A stretch of DNA of 64,000 nucleotides, taken from Clostridia bacterium. GTDB taxonomy: Bacteria; Bacillota; Clostridia; Oscillospirales; Acutalibacteraceae. The position numbers were made by a program, and so were the translations under genes. Below the pieces are notes generated by a model, which was not told where the DNA came from, did not search any database, and saw only the letters and a list, made by a program, of their open reading frames with translations. This document shows positions 17,243 to 26,186 of the stretch, one piece after another (the stretch's first letter is position 1; each line of letters starts with the position of its first letter). Location: the NCBI GenBank assembly GCA_017554405.1, contig JAFZIK010000046.1, positions 1 through 64,000 of the forward strand, given 5' to 3'.

Positions 17243-17326
17243 ATGAAAGTAGTAATTTTTAAAAGTCCTAAGATTTTGTGCGGATTTTTGCGAATGATTT
17301 TCGGTATTAAAAAGGAATCTACATAA
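17243..17326 (+). CDS. spoVM: Stage V sporulation protein M (SpoVM)
   Basis: 27-aa frame with GGGGGCAAGG upstream. It aligns without gaps to the 26-aa B. subtilis SpoVM as I recall it. Identical positions are M1, K2, K7, P9, K10, L12, G14, R17 and G21, with a basic C-terminus. SpoVM is an amphipathic peptide that recognises the convex forespore membrane and anchors the coat ATPase SpoIVA. In B. subtilis the gene lies downstream of the rsgA region. Here it sits behind mgtE, about 30 kb from rsgA. The gene is below usual gene-finder length limits. Confidence 0.88.
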   Translation: MKVVIFKSPKILCGFLRMIFGIKKEST

Positions 17327-17328
17327 AG

Positions 17329-17360
17329 AAACGCGGTGGTAATTCCACCGCGTTTCTTTT
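17329..17360. terminator. Terminator between spoVM and guaB
   Basis: Perfect 11-bp stem AAACGCGGTGG/CCACCGCGTTT with a 5-nt loop and CTTTT after it. It starts 2 nt after the spoVM stop and lies just beyond the 3' end of the convergent guaB. Confidence 0.85.
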
Positions 17361-17368
17361 AAAACAAG

Positions 17369-18877
17369 TTATTTGATATTTCCGAATGAGGTTTCTTTTT
17401 GTATAACGTCGTGGGCGCCGCCCTCAACGATGCTGGTTGCTGAAACAAGCGTAAGTTTTGCTTTACTTCTGAAATCGATTAAATCGAGCGCACCGCAGTT
17501 ACACATCGTTGATTTGATCTTGCTTAAGGACATCTGAACGTTATCCTTAAGCGAGCCGGCGTAGGGGACGTAGGAATCAACGCCCTCTTCAAACGATAGT
17601 TTTTTATCGCCGCCCATATCGTAACGCTGCCAGTTACGCGCACGGTTGGAGCCCTCGCCCCAGTATTCTTTATAATAGTTACCGCCTATGCTCACTCTGT
17701 TTGTCGGGCTTTCGTCAAATCTTGCAAAATAGCGCCCGAGCATCAGAAAATCAGCGCCCATAGCAAGAGCCAACGTCATATGATGATCATGAACTATGCC
17801 GCCGTCGGAGCAAACGGGAACGTAAATTCCTGTCTCGTTAAAGTATTCGTCTCGCGCGCGGCAAACGTCGATAAGCGCAGTTGCCTGACCGCGACCGATT
17901 CCTTTTGTTTCTCTCGTAATACAAATTGAACCTCCGCCGATACCTACCTTAACAAAATCGGCGCCGCAATCAGCCAGGAACCTGAAGCCCTCGCCGTCAA
18001 CAACGTTGCCGGCGCCAACCTTCACGGAATCGCCGTAATTAGCCCGTATCCAGTCTATGGTGCGTTTTTGCCATTCGGAAAAGCCTTCGGATGAATCTAT
18101 ACATAAAACGTCTGCACCGGCGTTTAAAAGGGCAGGGACGCGCTCCGCGTAATCGCGGGTGTTTATACCTGCGCCGACTACGTAACGCTTGTGCTCATCA
18201 AGAAGCTCGTTCGGGTTTTCCTTGTGTGCGTCATAGTCTTTCCGGAAAACAAAATATTTTAGGTTGCCAAGTTCATCAACAATGGGCAGGGAATTGAGCT
18301 TGTGCTCCCATATAATATCGTTTGCCTGTTTAAGTGAGGTGCCGTCAAGCGCGGTAACGAGTTTATCAAGCGGGGTCATGAATTCGCTGACCTTAAGCGT
18401 TGTTTCCATTCGGCTTACGCGATAATCACGGCTGGTAACGATACCGAGAAGCTTGCCGTTTGGCGTTGCGTCAGAAGTAATGGCTACAGTTGAATGTCCG
18501 AATTTTTCCTTTAGTCTCAACACGTCCGCCAAGGTATCATCCGGAGATAGATTTGAATCGCTTACAACGAATCCCGCTTTATAAGATTTAGCCCGTTGCA
18601 CCATTGCCGCCTCATCTTCTACCGACTGCGATCCGTAAATAAACGAAACGCCGCCCTCGCGCGCAAGCGCAACCGCAAGCTTATCGCCTGAAACCGATTG
18701 CATTATCGCGGAGGTCAGCGGTATGTTCATTGTAATTGATGGTTTTTCGCCGCGGCGGTATTTAACAAGCGCCGTTTTAAGCGATACGTTTGCCGGGACG
18801 CAGTTTGACGAAGAGTAACCCGGAACAAGCAAATACTCGTTAAAGGTATGAGATGTTTCTTCAAAAAAATAAGCCAT
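17369..18877 (-). CDS. guaB: IMP dehydrogenase with CBS pair, divergent active-site loop
   Basis: 502 aa. The barrel is split by a CBS pair (about residues 95-220). The catalytic Cys319 sits in [10 protein letters not shown]. Flanking blocks include [30 protein letters not shown] and [31 protein letters not shown]. The enzyme oxidises IMP to XMP in GTP synthesis. After the catalytic Cys the loop reads [11 protein letters not shown] rather than the usual GVGVPQ-type text, which marks a divergent subfamily; GMP reductase activity is less likely given the CBS pair. CAGGAGGCGATAAT precedes the ATG, and a consensus promoter lies upstream. Confidence 0.88.
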   Translation of the reverse strand: MAYFFEETSHTFNEYLLVPGYSSSNCVPANVSLKTALVKYRRGEKPSITMNIPLTSAIMQSVSGDKLAVALAREGGVSFIYGSQSVEDEAAMVQRAKSYKAGFVVSDSNLSPDDTLADVLRLKEKFGHSTVAITSDATPNGKLLGIVTSRDYRVSRMETTLKVSEFMTPLDKLVTALDGTSLKQANDIIWEHKLNSLPIVDELGNLKYFVFRKDYDAHKENPNELLDEHKRYVVGAGINTRDYAERVPALLNAGADVLCIDSSEGFSEWQKRTIDWIRANYGDSVKVGAGNVVDGEGFRFLADCGADFVKVGIGGGSICITRETKGIGRGQATALIDVCRARDEYFNETGIYVPVCSDGGIVHDHHMTLALAMGADFLMLGRYFARFDESPTNRVSIGGNYYKEYWGEGSNRARNWQRYDMGGDKKLSFEEGVDSYVPYAGSLKDNVQMSLSKIKSTMCNCGALDLIDFRSKAKLTLVSATSIVEGGAHDVIQKETSFGNIK

Positions 18878-18901
18878 ATTATCGCCTCCTGTGTTTTATT
18901 G

Positions 18902-18930
18902 ATTATAGAACTTTAGACGGCATATGTCAA
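18902..18930 (-). promoter_or_regulatory. Consensus vegetative promoter of guaB
   Basis: On the minus strand TTGACA (18930-18925), 17-nt spacer, TATAAT (18907-18902), giving a leader of about 17 nt before the guaB ATG. Confidence 0.85.
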
Positions 18931-18954
18931 ACAAAACTTTATTTTAAATAAGTC

Positions 18955-18983
18955 TTGACATAAACGATGCGAGTATATATAAT
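18955..18983 (+). promoter_or_regulatory. Consensus vegetative promoter of the DUF177-rpmF operon
   Basis: TTGACA (18955-18960), 17-nt spacer, TATAAT (18978-18983). A small perfect hairpin GTGAC/GTCAC (18991-19005) sits at the expected 5' end of the transcript. Confidence 0.85.
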
Positions 18984-19015
18984 ATCATTTGTGACTATAG
19001 GTCACGGGTGATGTT

Positions 19016-19513
19016 ATGATACTTGATTTACGTCGTATCTTCGCCACCGATAATTCGGTTTTGAAGATCGAAGGCACTCTTGATATGAGTGATGTTGATT
19101 ATTTTGCCGGTTACCCACTCAAACGACCGGTAAAATATGTCGGCAGTGTTTCAAACACGGCAAGTGTCGTAACTTTAAAACTCGATATTAATTTTGAGTT
19201 TACTGCACCGTGTGACCGTTGTGGCGTTATGGTTTCCGGATGTCACAGCGTTACGGTTGATAAATCGCTTGCCACTTCTTTAGAGAGACAGGAGAGTGAC
19301 ACGATCATCATCGTATCGGATATGCGGCTCGACGTGGACGAGTTGGTATATTCGGAAGTTATACTTAATCTGCCGAGTAAACATCTGTGCAGGCCCGATT
19401 GTAAAGGGCTCTGCCAAAAATGCGGTAAGAATCTTAACGAGGGCGATTGCAACTGTGATAACAGTGATCCCGATCCCCGTTTTGATAAACTCCGTGATTT
19501 ACTGAGTAATTGA
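19016..19513 (+). CDS. yceD: DUF177 (YceD) family protein
   Basis: 165 aa. It has an internal CDRCG motif and the C-terminal Cys cluster CRPDCKGLCQKCGKNLNEGDC, which together look like a metal site. It is directly upstream of rpmF, the near-universal position of this family. Plant and bacterial members have been linked to 23S rRNA accumulation; the function here is inferred from that. The ATG is preceded by GGGTGATG. Its own consensus promoter lies 33 nt upstream. Confidence 0.9.
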   Translation: MILDLRRIFATDNSVLKIEGTLDMSDVDYFAGYPLKRPVKYVGSVSNTASVVTLKLDINFEFTAPCDRCGVMVSGCHSVTVDKSLATSLERQESDTIIIVSDMRLDVDELVYSEVILNLPSKHLCRPDCKGLCQKCGKNLNEGDCNCDNSDPDPRFDKLRDLLSN

Positions 19514-19539
19514 TCTAATACTGTAAGGAGGTGCCTTTT

Positions 19540-19722
19540 ATGGCAGTGCCTAAGAGAAAAACATCAAAAGCAAGAAGAGATAAAAGAAGAAGCAACGTTT
19601 GGAAGCTTTCGGCTCCCACGTTGGTTCGTTGCAGCAGCTGCGGCGAGTATAAACGCCCGCACAGACTGTGTCCTGCCTGCGGTAAATATAACAACCGCGA
19701 AGTTGTAAAGACAGAGCAATAA
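19540..19722 (+). CDS. rpmF: Ribosomal protein L32
   Basis: 60 aa, beginning MAVPKRKTSKARRDKRR, with the zinc-ribbon pairs CSSC and CPAC separated by 11 residues. This is the C+ (zinc-binding) form. An upstream in-frame GTG at 19531 lies inside the ribosome-binding site AAGGAGGTG, so the ATG at 19540 is the start. It is followed at once by a terminator, so DUF177 and rpmF form a two-gene transcript. The usual plsX partner is absent here. Confidence 0.97.
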   Translation: MAVPKRKTSKARRDKRRSNVWKLSAPTLVRCSSCGEYKRPHRLCPACGKYNNREVVKTEQ

Positions 19723-19728
19723 TTTTTC

Positions 19729-19760
19729 AGGCGGAGGAGGATGATCCTTCGCCTTTTTCT
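19729..19760 (+). terminator. Intrinsic terminator after rpmF
   Basis: 10-bp stem AGGCGGAGGA/TCCTTCGCCT (one G-T pair) with a 6-nt loop, followed by TTTTCTTA. The loop contains an ATG (19741) that opens the longest frame of the next gene but is unlikely to be its start. Confidence 0.75.
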
Positions 19761-19785
19761 TAATACTCACGCGGAGGTGATTTGC

Positions 19786-21093
19786 TTGTCGGTAATTATC
19801 GGCGGTATCGAGCCTGGCAGTGTTGCCGAAAACAGCAACATTACCCCGGGCGATAAACTGATCTCCTTAAACGGTAATGAAATCGTTGACGTTCTTGATT
19901 ACAGGTTCTATCAGAACAATGAGAACGTGATCGCTCTTGTTGAGGATAAAAACGGCAACGTTCAGAAATACCGTTTTAAAAAGGACGAATACGATGAGCT
20001 CGGATTCACCTTCGATACCTATCTGATGGATAAACAGCACTCCTGCAAAAACAAGTGTATTTTTTGTTTTATCGATCAGCTTCCTAAGGGCTTACGCGAA
20101 AGTCTTTATTTCAAGGATGACGATTCGAGACTTTCATTTTTGTTCGGTAACTATATAACTCTGACGAATATTACCGAGCACGAGATCGAACGTATAATCA
20201 AGATGCATATTTCGCCGATAAATATTTCAGTCCATACAACAAATCCGGAACTTCGCGTAAAAATGATGAAAAACAAAAACGCCGGCGAGGTGCTGAAACT
20301 TCTTAAGCGCTTTGATAACGCCGGAATTTCAATGAACAGTCAGCTCGTGCTCTGCCCGGGATATAACGACGGCGAGGAGTTAAAGAAAACCCTTTCCGAT
20401 CTTATTTCTCTTGAAAATATGAAATGCATCGCGGCGGTGCCGGTAGGGCTTACAAAATATCGCGAGGGCTTGTGCGAGATACAACCGTTTGACGCAGTCA
20501 GTGCCGAAGCCGCACTCGAAATAATCAATGAATACGGCGATAAAACCGTTGAGCTTTTCGGCGAACGCAGGGTTTACGCTTCGGATGAGTTTTATATCCT
20601 GTCCGGCAGAAAAATCCCCGATGCGGAATACTACGGCGATTTTCTGCAGCTTGAAAACGGGGTAGGGCTTTCCGCTCTTTTAAAATCCGAGGTCGATGCC
20701 GCACTTGCCGATATTGAAGATAATTCCGGTGCTCCGCGAGTTATCAGTCTTGTTACGGGTGTTGCCGCGTATGGGCTTATACGCGAGATATGCGATAGGT
20801 GTGAAAAAAAGCGCTGCGGCTTAAAATGTAACGTTTATCCTATCAAAAACAATTTTTTCGGTGAAATGATAACCGTAAGCGGGCTTGTTACCGCAACCGA
20901 TATTATTGATCAGTTAAAGAATGAGGATCTCGGTGAAGTGTTGCTGATCCCCGCCTGTATGCTTCGTAAACAGCGCGATATGTTTCTTGACAGTATAACT
21001 TTGGATCAGCTTTCAAACGCACTCGGCGTTCCGGTGGATTTTACGGAAAACGACGGATATTTATTTGTGGATAAAATACTTGGCAGGGAGTGA
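19786..21093 (+). CDS. DUF512 family protein: PDZ-like domain plus radical SAM-like Fe-S domain
   Basis: About 435 aa from the TTG at 19786, which has GGAGGTGA (19773-19780) 5 nt upstream. The first 70 residues resemble a PDZ domain (IEPGSVAENSNITPGDKLISLNG). A Cys cluster CKNKCIFCFIDQLPKGLR (Cx3CxxC) follows, and then the DUF512 C-terminal domain. This is the TIGR03279-type family, found next to der in many Firmicutes, with unknown substrate. The Cys spacing suggests a 4Fe-4S radical SAM enzyme. It ends 5 nt before the der start. Confidence 0.85.
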   Translation: MSVIIGGIEPGSVAENSNITPGDKLISLNGNEIVDVLDYRFYQNNENVIALVEDKNGNVQKYRFKKDEYDELGFTFDTYLMDKQHSCKNKCIFCFIDQLPKGLRESLYFKDDDSRLSFLFGNYITLTNITEHEIERIIKMHISPINISVHTTNPELRVKMMKNKNAGEVLKLLKRFDNAGISMNSQLVLCPGYNDGEELKKTLSDLISLENMKCIAAVPVGLTKYREGLCEIQPFDAVSAEAALEIINEYGDKTVELFGERRVYASDEFYILSGRKIPDAEYYGDFLQLENGVGLSALLKSEVDAALADIEDNSGAPRVISLVTGVAAYGLIREICDRCEKKRCGLKCNVYPIKNNFFGEMITVSGLVTATDIIDQLKNEDLGEVLLIPACMLRKQRDMFLDSITLDQLSNALGVPVDFTENDGYLFVDKILGRE

Positions 21094-21098
21094 TCGCT

Positions 21099-22424
21099 TT
21101 GGCAAAACCGATAGTTGCCGTGGTCGGCAGACCGAACGTAGGTAAATCGACCTTATTTAACAAGTTAATAGGCAAAAGACTTTCGATCGTTGACGATACT
21201 CCCGGCGTTACAAGGGACCGAATATACGGCGACGCCGAATGGCGCGGAACAAAAATAATGCTGGTCGATACCGGCGGTATAGAACCGAACAGCGACGACG
21301 TTATTCTTTCGGGTATGCGCGCTCAGGCGCAGCTTGCTATAGATACAGCGTCAGTGATAATAATGGTAGTCGACCTCAAATCCGGCGTTACCGCTACCGA
21401 TTCGGAAATCGCTTCAATGCTTATAAAGAGCGGTAAACCGATTGTTTTATGCGTAAACAAATGCGATAGCCTCGGTGATATGCCGGCTGAGTTTTATGAG
21501 TTTTATAATTTAGGGCTCGGCGATCCCGTTCCGGTATCATCGGTTCACGGTCACGGCACCGGCGATCTGCTTGACAGGGTATTTGATGATCTGCCGCAGT
21601 CGGGTCTTGAATCCGAGGAAGAAAACGTTATAAACGTTGCCGTTATCGGCAAGCCGAACGCCGGAAAATCATCCCTTGTTAACCGCATTTGCGGCGAGGA
21701 GCGTTCCATAGTATCCGATATAGCGGGAACTACGCGCGACGCCATAGATACCTTTGTTGAAAATAAGTTCGGCAGATATAATCTTATCGATACAGCCGGG
21801 CTTCGCCGCCAGAGCCGTGTTGACGATAAAATTGAAAAATACAGCGTGTTACGTGCGAAAATGGCCATTGAACGCGCGGACGTTTGTGTTATAATGATAG
21901 ACGGAACGGATGGCTTTACCGAGCAGGACTCAAAGGTTGCAGGTCTCGCGCTCGAGGCGGGAAAAGCCTGCATTATCGCGGTAAACAAATGGGATATCGT
22001 TGAAAAAGACGGCAGGACCATGGACGCTTACCGTAAGAGTTTAATGAACGATTTTTCCTTTATGTCCTTTGCACCGATAATATTTATATCCGCAAAAACA
22101 GGTCAGCGCCTTAATAAACTGTTCGAGCTTATAAACTATGTGCGCGATCAAAACACGATGCGCATTTCCACCGGTAAGTTAAACGATATACTTTCGGATG
22201 CGACCGCAAGAGTTCAACCGCCGAGTGATAAAGGAAAGCGGCTGAAGATATATTATATTACGCAAGCTTCGACCTGCCCGCCGACCTTCGTTTGCTTTTG
22301 CAACAACGCCGAGCTTTTCCATTTTTCATACCAAAGGTATCTTGAAAACTGTATTCGTTTGGTTTTCGGGCTTGAAGGAACGCCGGTTCGCTTTATCATC
22401 CGCGAGAGAGGAGAAAAATCATGA
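21099..22424 (+). CDS. der: Ribosome-assembly GTPase Der (EngA)
   Basis: 441 aa from the TTG at 21099, giving the family N-terminus MAKPIVAVVGRPNVGKS; an earlier GTG at 21090 overlaps the upstream stop and its GGGAG. Two tandem GTPase domains are clear: GRPNVGKST / DTGG / NKCD, then GKPNAGKSS / DTAG / NKWD, and a KH-like C-terminal domain. Der acts in 50S subunit assembly. Its stop overlaps the plsY start as ATGA. Confidence 0.97.
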   Translation: MAKPIVAVVGRPNVGKSTLFNKLIGKRLSIVDDTPGVTRDRIYGDAEWRGTKIMLVDTGGIEPNSDDVILSGMRAQAQLAIDTASVIIMVVDLKSGVTATDSEIASMLIKSGKPIVLCVNKCDSLGDMPAEFYEFYNLGLGDPVPVSSVHGHGTGDLLDRVFDDLPQSGLESEEENVINVAVIGKPNAGKSSLVNRICGEERSIVSDIAGTTRDAIDTFVENKFGRYNLIDTAGLRRQSRVDDKIEKYSVLRAKMAIERADVCVIMIDGTDGFTEQDSKVAGLALEAGKACIIAVNKWDIVEKDGRTMDAYRKSLMNDFSFMSFAPIIFISAKTGQRLNKLFELINYVRDQNTMRISTGKLNDILSDATARVQPPSDKGKRLKIYYITQASTCPPTFVCFCNNAELFHFSYQRYLENCIRLVFGLEGTPVRFIIRERGEKS

Positions 22425-23071
22425 CTGTTATTCTCGCTATATTTACCGTTATAATATCGTATTTGCTTGGCAGCATAAACTTTGCCGTAATCTTTTCAAA
22501 AGCGTTTTCGCATCAGGATATCCGCGAAAGCGGCAGCGGCAACGCCGGCACCACCAACGTAATTAGGGTTAACGGCTTTGTCCCCGGAATACTTACCTTC
22601 ATATTTGATGCGCTTAAGGGCTTCGCCGCGTGCAAACTCGGTGAAATAGTATTTTCAAATTTTATCTATCCGAATTTGAATTCAGTGTTGACCGTTCGTT
22701 ATTCCGGTGCTTACCTCTGCGCGGTCGCCTGCATAATCGGGCATATTTTCCCGCTGTTTTTCAATTTCCGCGGCGGAAAGGGCGTAGCCACCTGCGTCGG
22801 TATTTTTACGGTTTGCTGTCCCATTGCGATAATTATAGGGCTTATTGTATTTGCGCTGGTGACCCTAATAAGTAAATACGTTTCTTTAGGCTCGCTTGTT
22901 GCAACGGTTATTGTGGTTATTCTTGCAACGGTTTTCAGAAACGGCGAAACCCCCGCGGCGGTTCAGATTATTTGCTGCCTTATTATGGGCGGTCTTATCT
23001 ACTATAAGCATATCAGTAACATTAAACGCCTTTTGGCAGGCAAAGAAAACAAAATTAACGATAAGGCTTAA
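22421..23071 (+). CDS. plsY: Acyl-phosphate:glycerol-3-phosphate acyltransferase PlsY
   Basis: 216 aa polytopic membrane protein. Conserved loops are SGNAGTTNVIR (with variation), FDALKGF and FNFRGGKGVAT, the family's phosphate-binding and catalytic motifs. It transfers acyl groups from acyl-phosphate to glycerol 3-phosphate, the first step of phospholipid synthesis. GGAG lies ahead of the ATG. The next gene, gpsA, makes the glycerol 3-phosphate substrate, so the pair is a functional unit. PlsX is not in this window. Confidence 0.95.
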   Translation: MTVILAIFTVIISYLLGSINFAVIFSKAFSHQDIRESGSGNAGTTNVIRVNGFVPGILTFIFDALKGFAACKLGEIVFSNFIYPNLNSVLTVRYSGAYLCAVACIIGHIFPLFFNFRGGKGVATCVGIFTVCCPIAIIIGLIVFALVTLISKYVSLGSLVATVIVVILATVFRNGETPAAVQIICCLIMGGLIYYKHISNIKRLLAGKENKINDKA

Positions 23072-23073
23072 TT

Positions 23074-24054
23074 ATGGGAAAGATTACTGTATTAGGCACA
23101 GGCGGTTGGGGAATTGCCCTTGCGTTGGCGGCATATCACGCAGGTCACTCGGTTTATATGTGGTCGGCGTTTAAGGATGAAGCTGATATGCTGAAAAAGA
23201 ATAGGCAAAACGAACGCCTTTTACCCGGTATTACAATACCGGAAGCAATAACTATAAGTGATGATATCACCGTTGCCGAAAGCTCTGATATTACCATAAT
23301 AGCAGTTCCTTCTGTTGCTGTAAGCTCAGTGTGCAACTCACTAAAGAGCGTCGTTAAGCGCGGAATTATCGTTAATGTTTCAAAGGGATTTGAACCGCAA
23401 ACCAACTGCCGATTATCCGAAGCCATTTCAAGAATACTTCCGGATGATATCGTTGTTGTTTTATCCGGTCCATCACACGCGGAAGAGGTATCACGAAATA
23501 TTCCCACCGCGCTTGTTGCGGCATCACGCAGTCTTGTTGGCGCGCAAATCGTTCAAACCATGCTTTCGACCGAGTTTTTAAGAATATATACTTCCGATGA
23601 TATTATCGGCGTTGAGCTTGGCGGTGCGCTTAAAAATGTGATCGCCGTATGCGCCGGTATATGTGACGGTTTGAAACTCGGCGATAACACCAAAGCCGCA
23701 CTGATAACCCGCGGTCTTTCTGAAATGACGCGCCTTGGCGTTTGTATGGGTGCTAACGAAAGAACTTTCGCTGGTCTCACCGGAATAGGTGATTTGGTGG
23801 TGACCTGCACGTCAAGGCACAGCCGAAATAACCGCTTTGGAAATCTTGTGGGCTCCGGGGTCGATATCAAAGAAGCGTTAAAGTCTGTAGGAACTGTTGA
23901 GGGCTATTTTGCTTCGGCAATCGTGCATGAGCTTTCAAAACAGTATAATGTAGACTTACCGTTGATGAATGAGTGTTATTACATACTTTATGAGAACCGT
24001 GATGTCACTTCGGTCGTAAACAGTTTAATGTCAAGACCGATGCGTATGGAATGA
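23074..24054 (+). CDS. gpsA: Glycerol-3-phosphate dehydrogenase [NAD(P)+]
   Basis: 326 aa. N-terminal Rossmann motif GTGGWGIALA (residues 7-16), then VSKGFEP, VLSGPSHAEEV, GALKNVIAVCAGICDGL with the catalytic Lys, and GLTGIGDLVVTCTS. It reduces dihydroxyacetone phosphate to sn-glycerol 3-phosphate for membrane lipids. It starts 2 nt after plsY. In sporulating Firmicutes the der-plsY-gpsA order is typical and is often followed by spoIVA; here spoIVA does not follow. Confidence 0.96.
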   Translation: MGKITVLGTGGWGIALALAAYHAGHSVYMWSAFKDEADMLKKNRQNERLLPGITIPEAITISDDITVAESSDITIIAVPSVAVSSVCNSLKSVVKRGIIVNVSKGFEPQTNCRLSEAISRILPDDIVVVLSGPSHAEEVSRNIPTALVAASRSLVGAQIVQTMLSTEFLRIYTSDDIIGVELGGALKNVIAVCAGICDGLKLGDNTKAALITRGLSEMTRLGVCMGANERTFAGLTGIGDLVVTCTSRHSRNNRFGNLVGSGVDIKEALKSVGTVEGYFASAIVHELSKQYNVDLPLMNECYYILYENRDVTSVVNSLMSRPMRME

Positions 24055-24063
24055 TTTCAGTAT

Positions 24064-24097
24064 AGACCTACTGTTGATAAGGACAGTAAGTCTCTTT
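24064..24097 (+). terminator. Probable terminator after gpsA
   Basis: Stem AGAC-TACTGT/ACAGTA-GTCT with one internal C/A mismatch and an 8-nt loop, followed by CTTTAAG. The tail is weakly T-rich. Confidence 0.55.
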
Positions 24098-24109
24098 AAG
24101 CAAAAACCA

Positions 24110-24138
24110 TTGCAATTTTTTTCTGTTGGTTATATAAT
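24110..24138 (+). promoter_or_regulatory. Promoter of the epimerase gene
   Basis: TTGCAA (24110-24115), 17-nt spacer, TATAAT (24133-24138), followed by the GGGGGGA ribosome-binding site. Confidence 0.75.
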
Positions 24139-24158
24139 TGTCCTTGTGGGGGGATATA

Positions 24159-26138
24159 ATGTTCAATAAGTTTTTTAAAAAATCTCTCGATAGATTTCAC
24201 ATCAAGCATTGGCATTTTATCACTTTTTTGCTTATAATTTACGATATAATCGCCATAAATCTTGCGTATTTTCTCGCATTATGGTTCAGGTTTGACTGTG
24301 CAATATCCGAGATAGATCCCGTTTTTATAAGCGCATTTGCAAAATTCTTTCCAATCCACACTCTGTTTGCTCTAGGCGTATTTTTTATTATGCGCCTGTA
24401 TAACAGTATCTGGCGTTTTGCAAGCTACAAAGAGTTGACTCACGTTTTCTTTGCCTCGGTAATCACTTCGGTTTTTCATACCGTTTTTATAACCGTTTTA
24501 TTTTGCAGAATGCCGATATCCTATTACGTTTTCGGCGCTTTCTTCCAGTTTGTGCTGATCCTTGCCGTCCGTTTTTCTTACCGTTTGATCCTGCTGCTCA
24601 GAAGCATTCGCCCGGCGGATAACAGCGCAAAAAAAGCAAACGTAATGATAATCGGCGCCGGTATCGCGGGGACAATGCTTTTGCGCGATATCAACACTAC
24701 CGATAAAATTTCAAACGATAACGTTGTTTGCATTATTGACGATAACAGCAACAAGTGGGGCAGAAGCATTGACGGTATACCCATAGTCGGCGGCAGAGAT
24801 TCGATCTTCTTTAACGTTAAAAAGTATGATATCAATAAAATATATATTTCCATCCCGAGCGCGGCATCCGAAGACAAACGCGATATACTTAACATATGCA
24901 ATGAAACCGGATGCGAGATAAAGAGTCTGCCCGGTATTTACCAGCTTTTGAACGGTGACGTTACAACAAGCAGTCTTAAATCCGTTACCATCGAAGACCT
25001 CCTTGGCAGAGATCCTATAAATATCCAGAACGAAAAGACTTTTTCATATATTAAGGGTCAGAAAATACTTGTCACGGGCGGCGGCGGTTCCATAGGCAGC
25101 GAGTTATGCCGCCAGATAGCCGCCCACAGTCCTGCGCAACTTATAATTTTCGATATTTATGAAAACAATGCGTATGAGATCCAGCAGGAATTAAAGCGCA
25201 GTTACCCCGAGCTTGACCTTGTTGTTCTGATAGGTTCCGTGCGTGACAGCAGACGGCTTGAAAGCGTATTTTCAAAATACCGCCCCAATATAGTATATCA
25301 CGCGGCGGCGCACAAGCACGTTCCGTTGATGGAGGACAGCCCCTGCGAATCTATAAAGAATAACGTTATAGGCACGTATAAAACCGCATACGCCGCTGTA
25401 AAATACGGCACAAAACGGTTTATACTTATAAGCACCGATAAAGCGGTCAACCCCACAAATATTATGGGTGCAAGCAAACGGCTTTGCGAAATGGTCGTTC
25501 AATCCTTTGCAAAGTTGCTTAACGATGGAAATGAAGGCGCCATTTACCCCTTATATGAGCATTATGACGCCAATTTCGACCAGAACAAGGTCGGTCTTAA
25601 GGCAACGGTCAAAACAGAGTTTGTAGCCGTTCGTTTCGGAAACGTTCTCGGCAGTAACGGCTCGGTCGTTCCGCACTTTAAAAAGCAGATAGAGCAGGGC
25701 GGACCGGTCACTGTCACTCACCCTGACATAATCCGGTATTTTATGACTATACCAGAGGCTGTCAGTCTTGTTTTGGAGGCGGGCGCCTATGCAAAGGGCG
25801 GCGAGATATTTGTTCTCGATATGGGCGATCCCGTAAAAATCGTCGACCTTGCGCGTAATCTTATCAAACTTTCAGGTTACGTGCCTGACGTTGACATAAA
25901 GATCGAATATTCCGGTCTTCGTCCGGGCGAAAAGCTTTATGAAGAAAAACTTATGAAGGCTGAAGGGCTTGAGCGCACCGAAAATAAGCTTATTCACATC
26001 TGCAAGCCGCTTGACTTCGATCCGGATGATCTTATCAGATCTGTTTCAAAGATAATGGATCACTGTTATAACGAGGATGATAACATCCGCGATTACGTTA
26101 TGAAAATCGTTCCCACATATCATCCGGCGAATAATTAG
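24159..26138 (+). CDS. Membrane nucleotide-sugar epimerase/dehydratase, CapD/FlaA1 family
   Basis: 659 aa from the ATG at 24159; an earlier TTG at 24138 lies in the -10 box. Four hydrophobic segments (about residues 20-120) anchor the protein. A first nucleotide-binding domain (VMIIGAGIAGT) follows. A short-chain dehydrogenase domain then has GGGGSIGSELCRQ near residue 306, YHAAAHKHVPLMED, and STDKAVNPTNIMGASKR near 424. Such proteins act as UDP-GlcNAc 4,6-dehydratases or epimerases for capsule or glycan synthesis. It stands alone, with its own promoter and terminator and no glycosyltransferases nearby. Confidence 0.9.
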   Translation: MFNKFFKKSLDRFHIKHWHFITFLLIIYDIIAINLAYFLALWFRFDCAISEIDPVFISAFAKFFPIHTLFALGVFFIMRLYNSIWRFASYKELTHVFFASVITSVFHTVFITVLFCRMPISYYVFGAFFQFVLILAVRFSYRLILLLRSIRPADNSAKKANVMIIGAGIAGTMLLRDINTTDKISNDNVVCIIDDNSNKWGRSIDGIPIVGGRDSIFFNVKKYDINKIYISIPSAASEDKRDILNICNETGCEIKSLPGIYQLLNGDVTTSSLKSVTIEDLLGRDPINIQNEKTFSYIKGQKILVTGGGGSIGSELCRQIAAHSPAQLIIFDIYENNAYEIQQELKRSYPELDLVVLIGSVRDSRRLESVFSKYRPNIVYHAAAHKHVPLMEDSPCESIKNNVIGTYKTAYAAVKYGTKRFILISTDKAVNPTNIMGASKRLCEMVVQSFAKLLNDGNEGAIYPLYEHYDANFDQNKVGLKATVKTEFVAVRFGNVLGSNGSVVPHFKKQIEQGGPVTVTHPDIIRYFMTIPEAVSLVLEAGAYAKGGEIFVLDMGDPVKIVDLARNLIKLSGYVPDVDIKIEYSGLRPGEKLYEEKLMKAEGLERTENKLIHICKPLDFDPDDLIRSVSKIMDHCYNEDDNIRDYVMKIVPTYHPANN

Positions 26139-26155
26139 TTTAACGAAAATAAACA

Positions 26156-26186
26156 GAGCGCAGTTTAATACTGCGCTCATCTTTTA
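26156..26186. terminator. Shared terminator of convergent epimerase and pdxK
   Basis: Perfect 9-bp stem GAGCGCAGT/ACTGCGCTC with a 5-nt loop and ATCTTTTATTT after it on the plus strand. It lies between two convergent genes. Confidence 0.75.
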
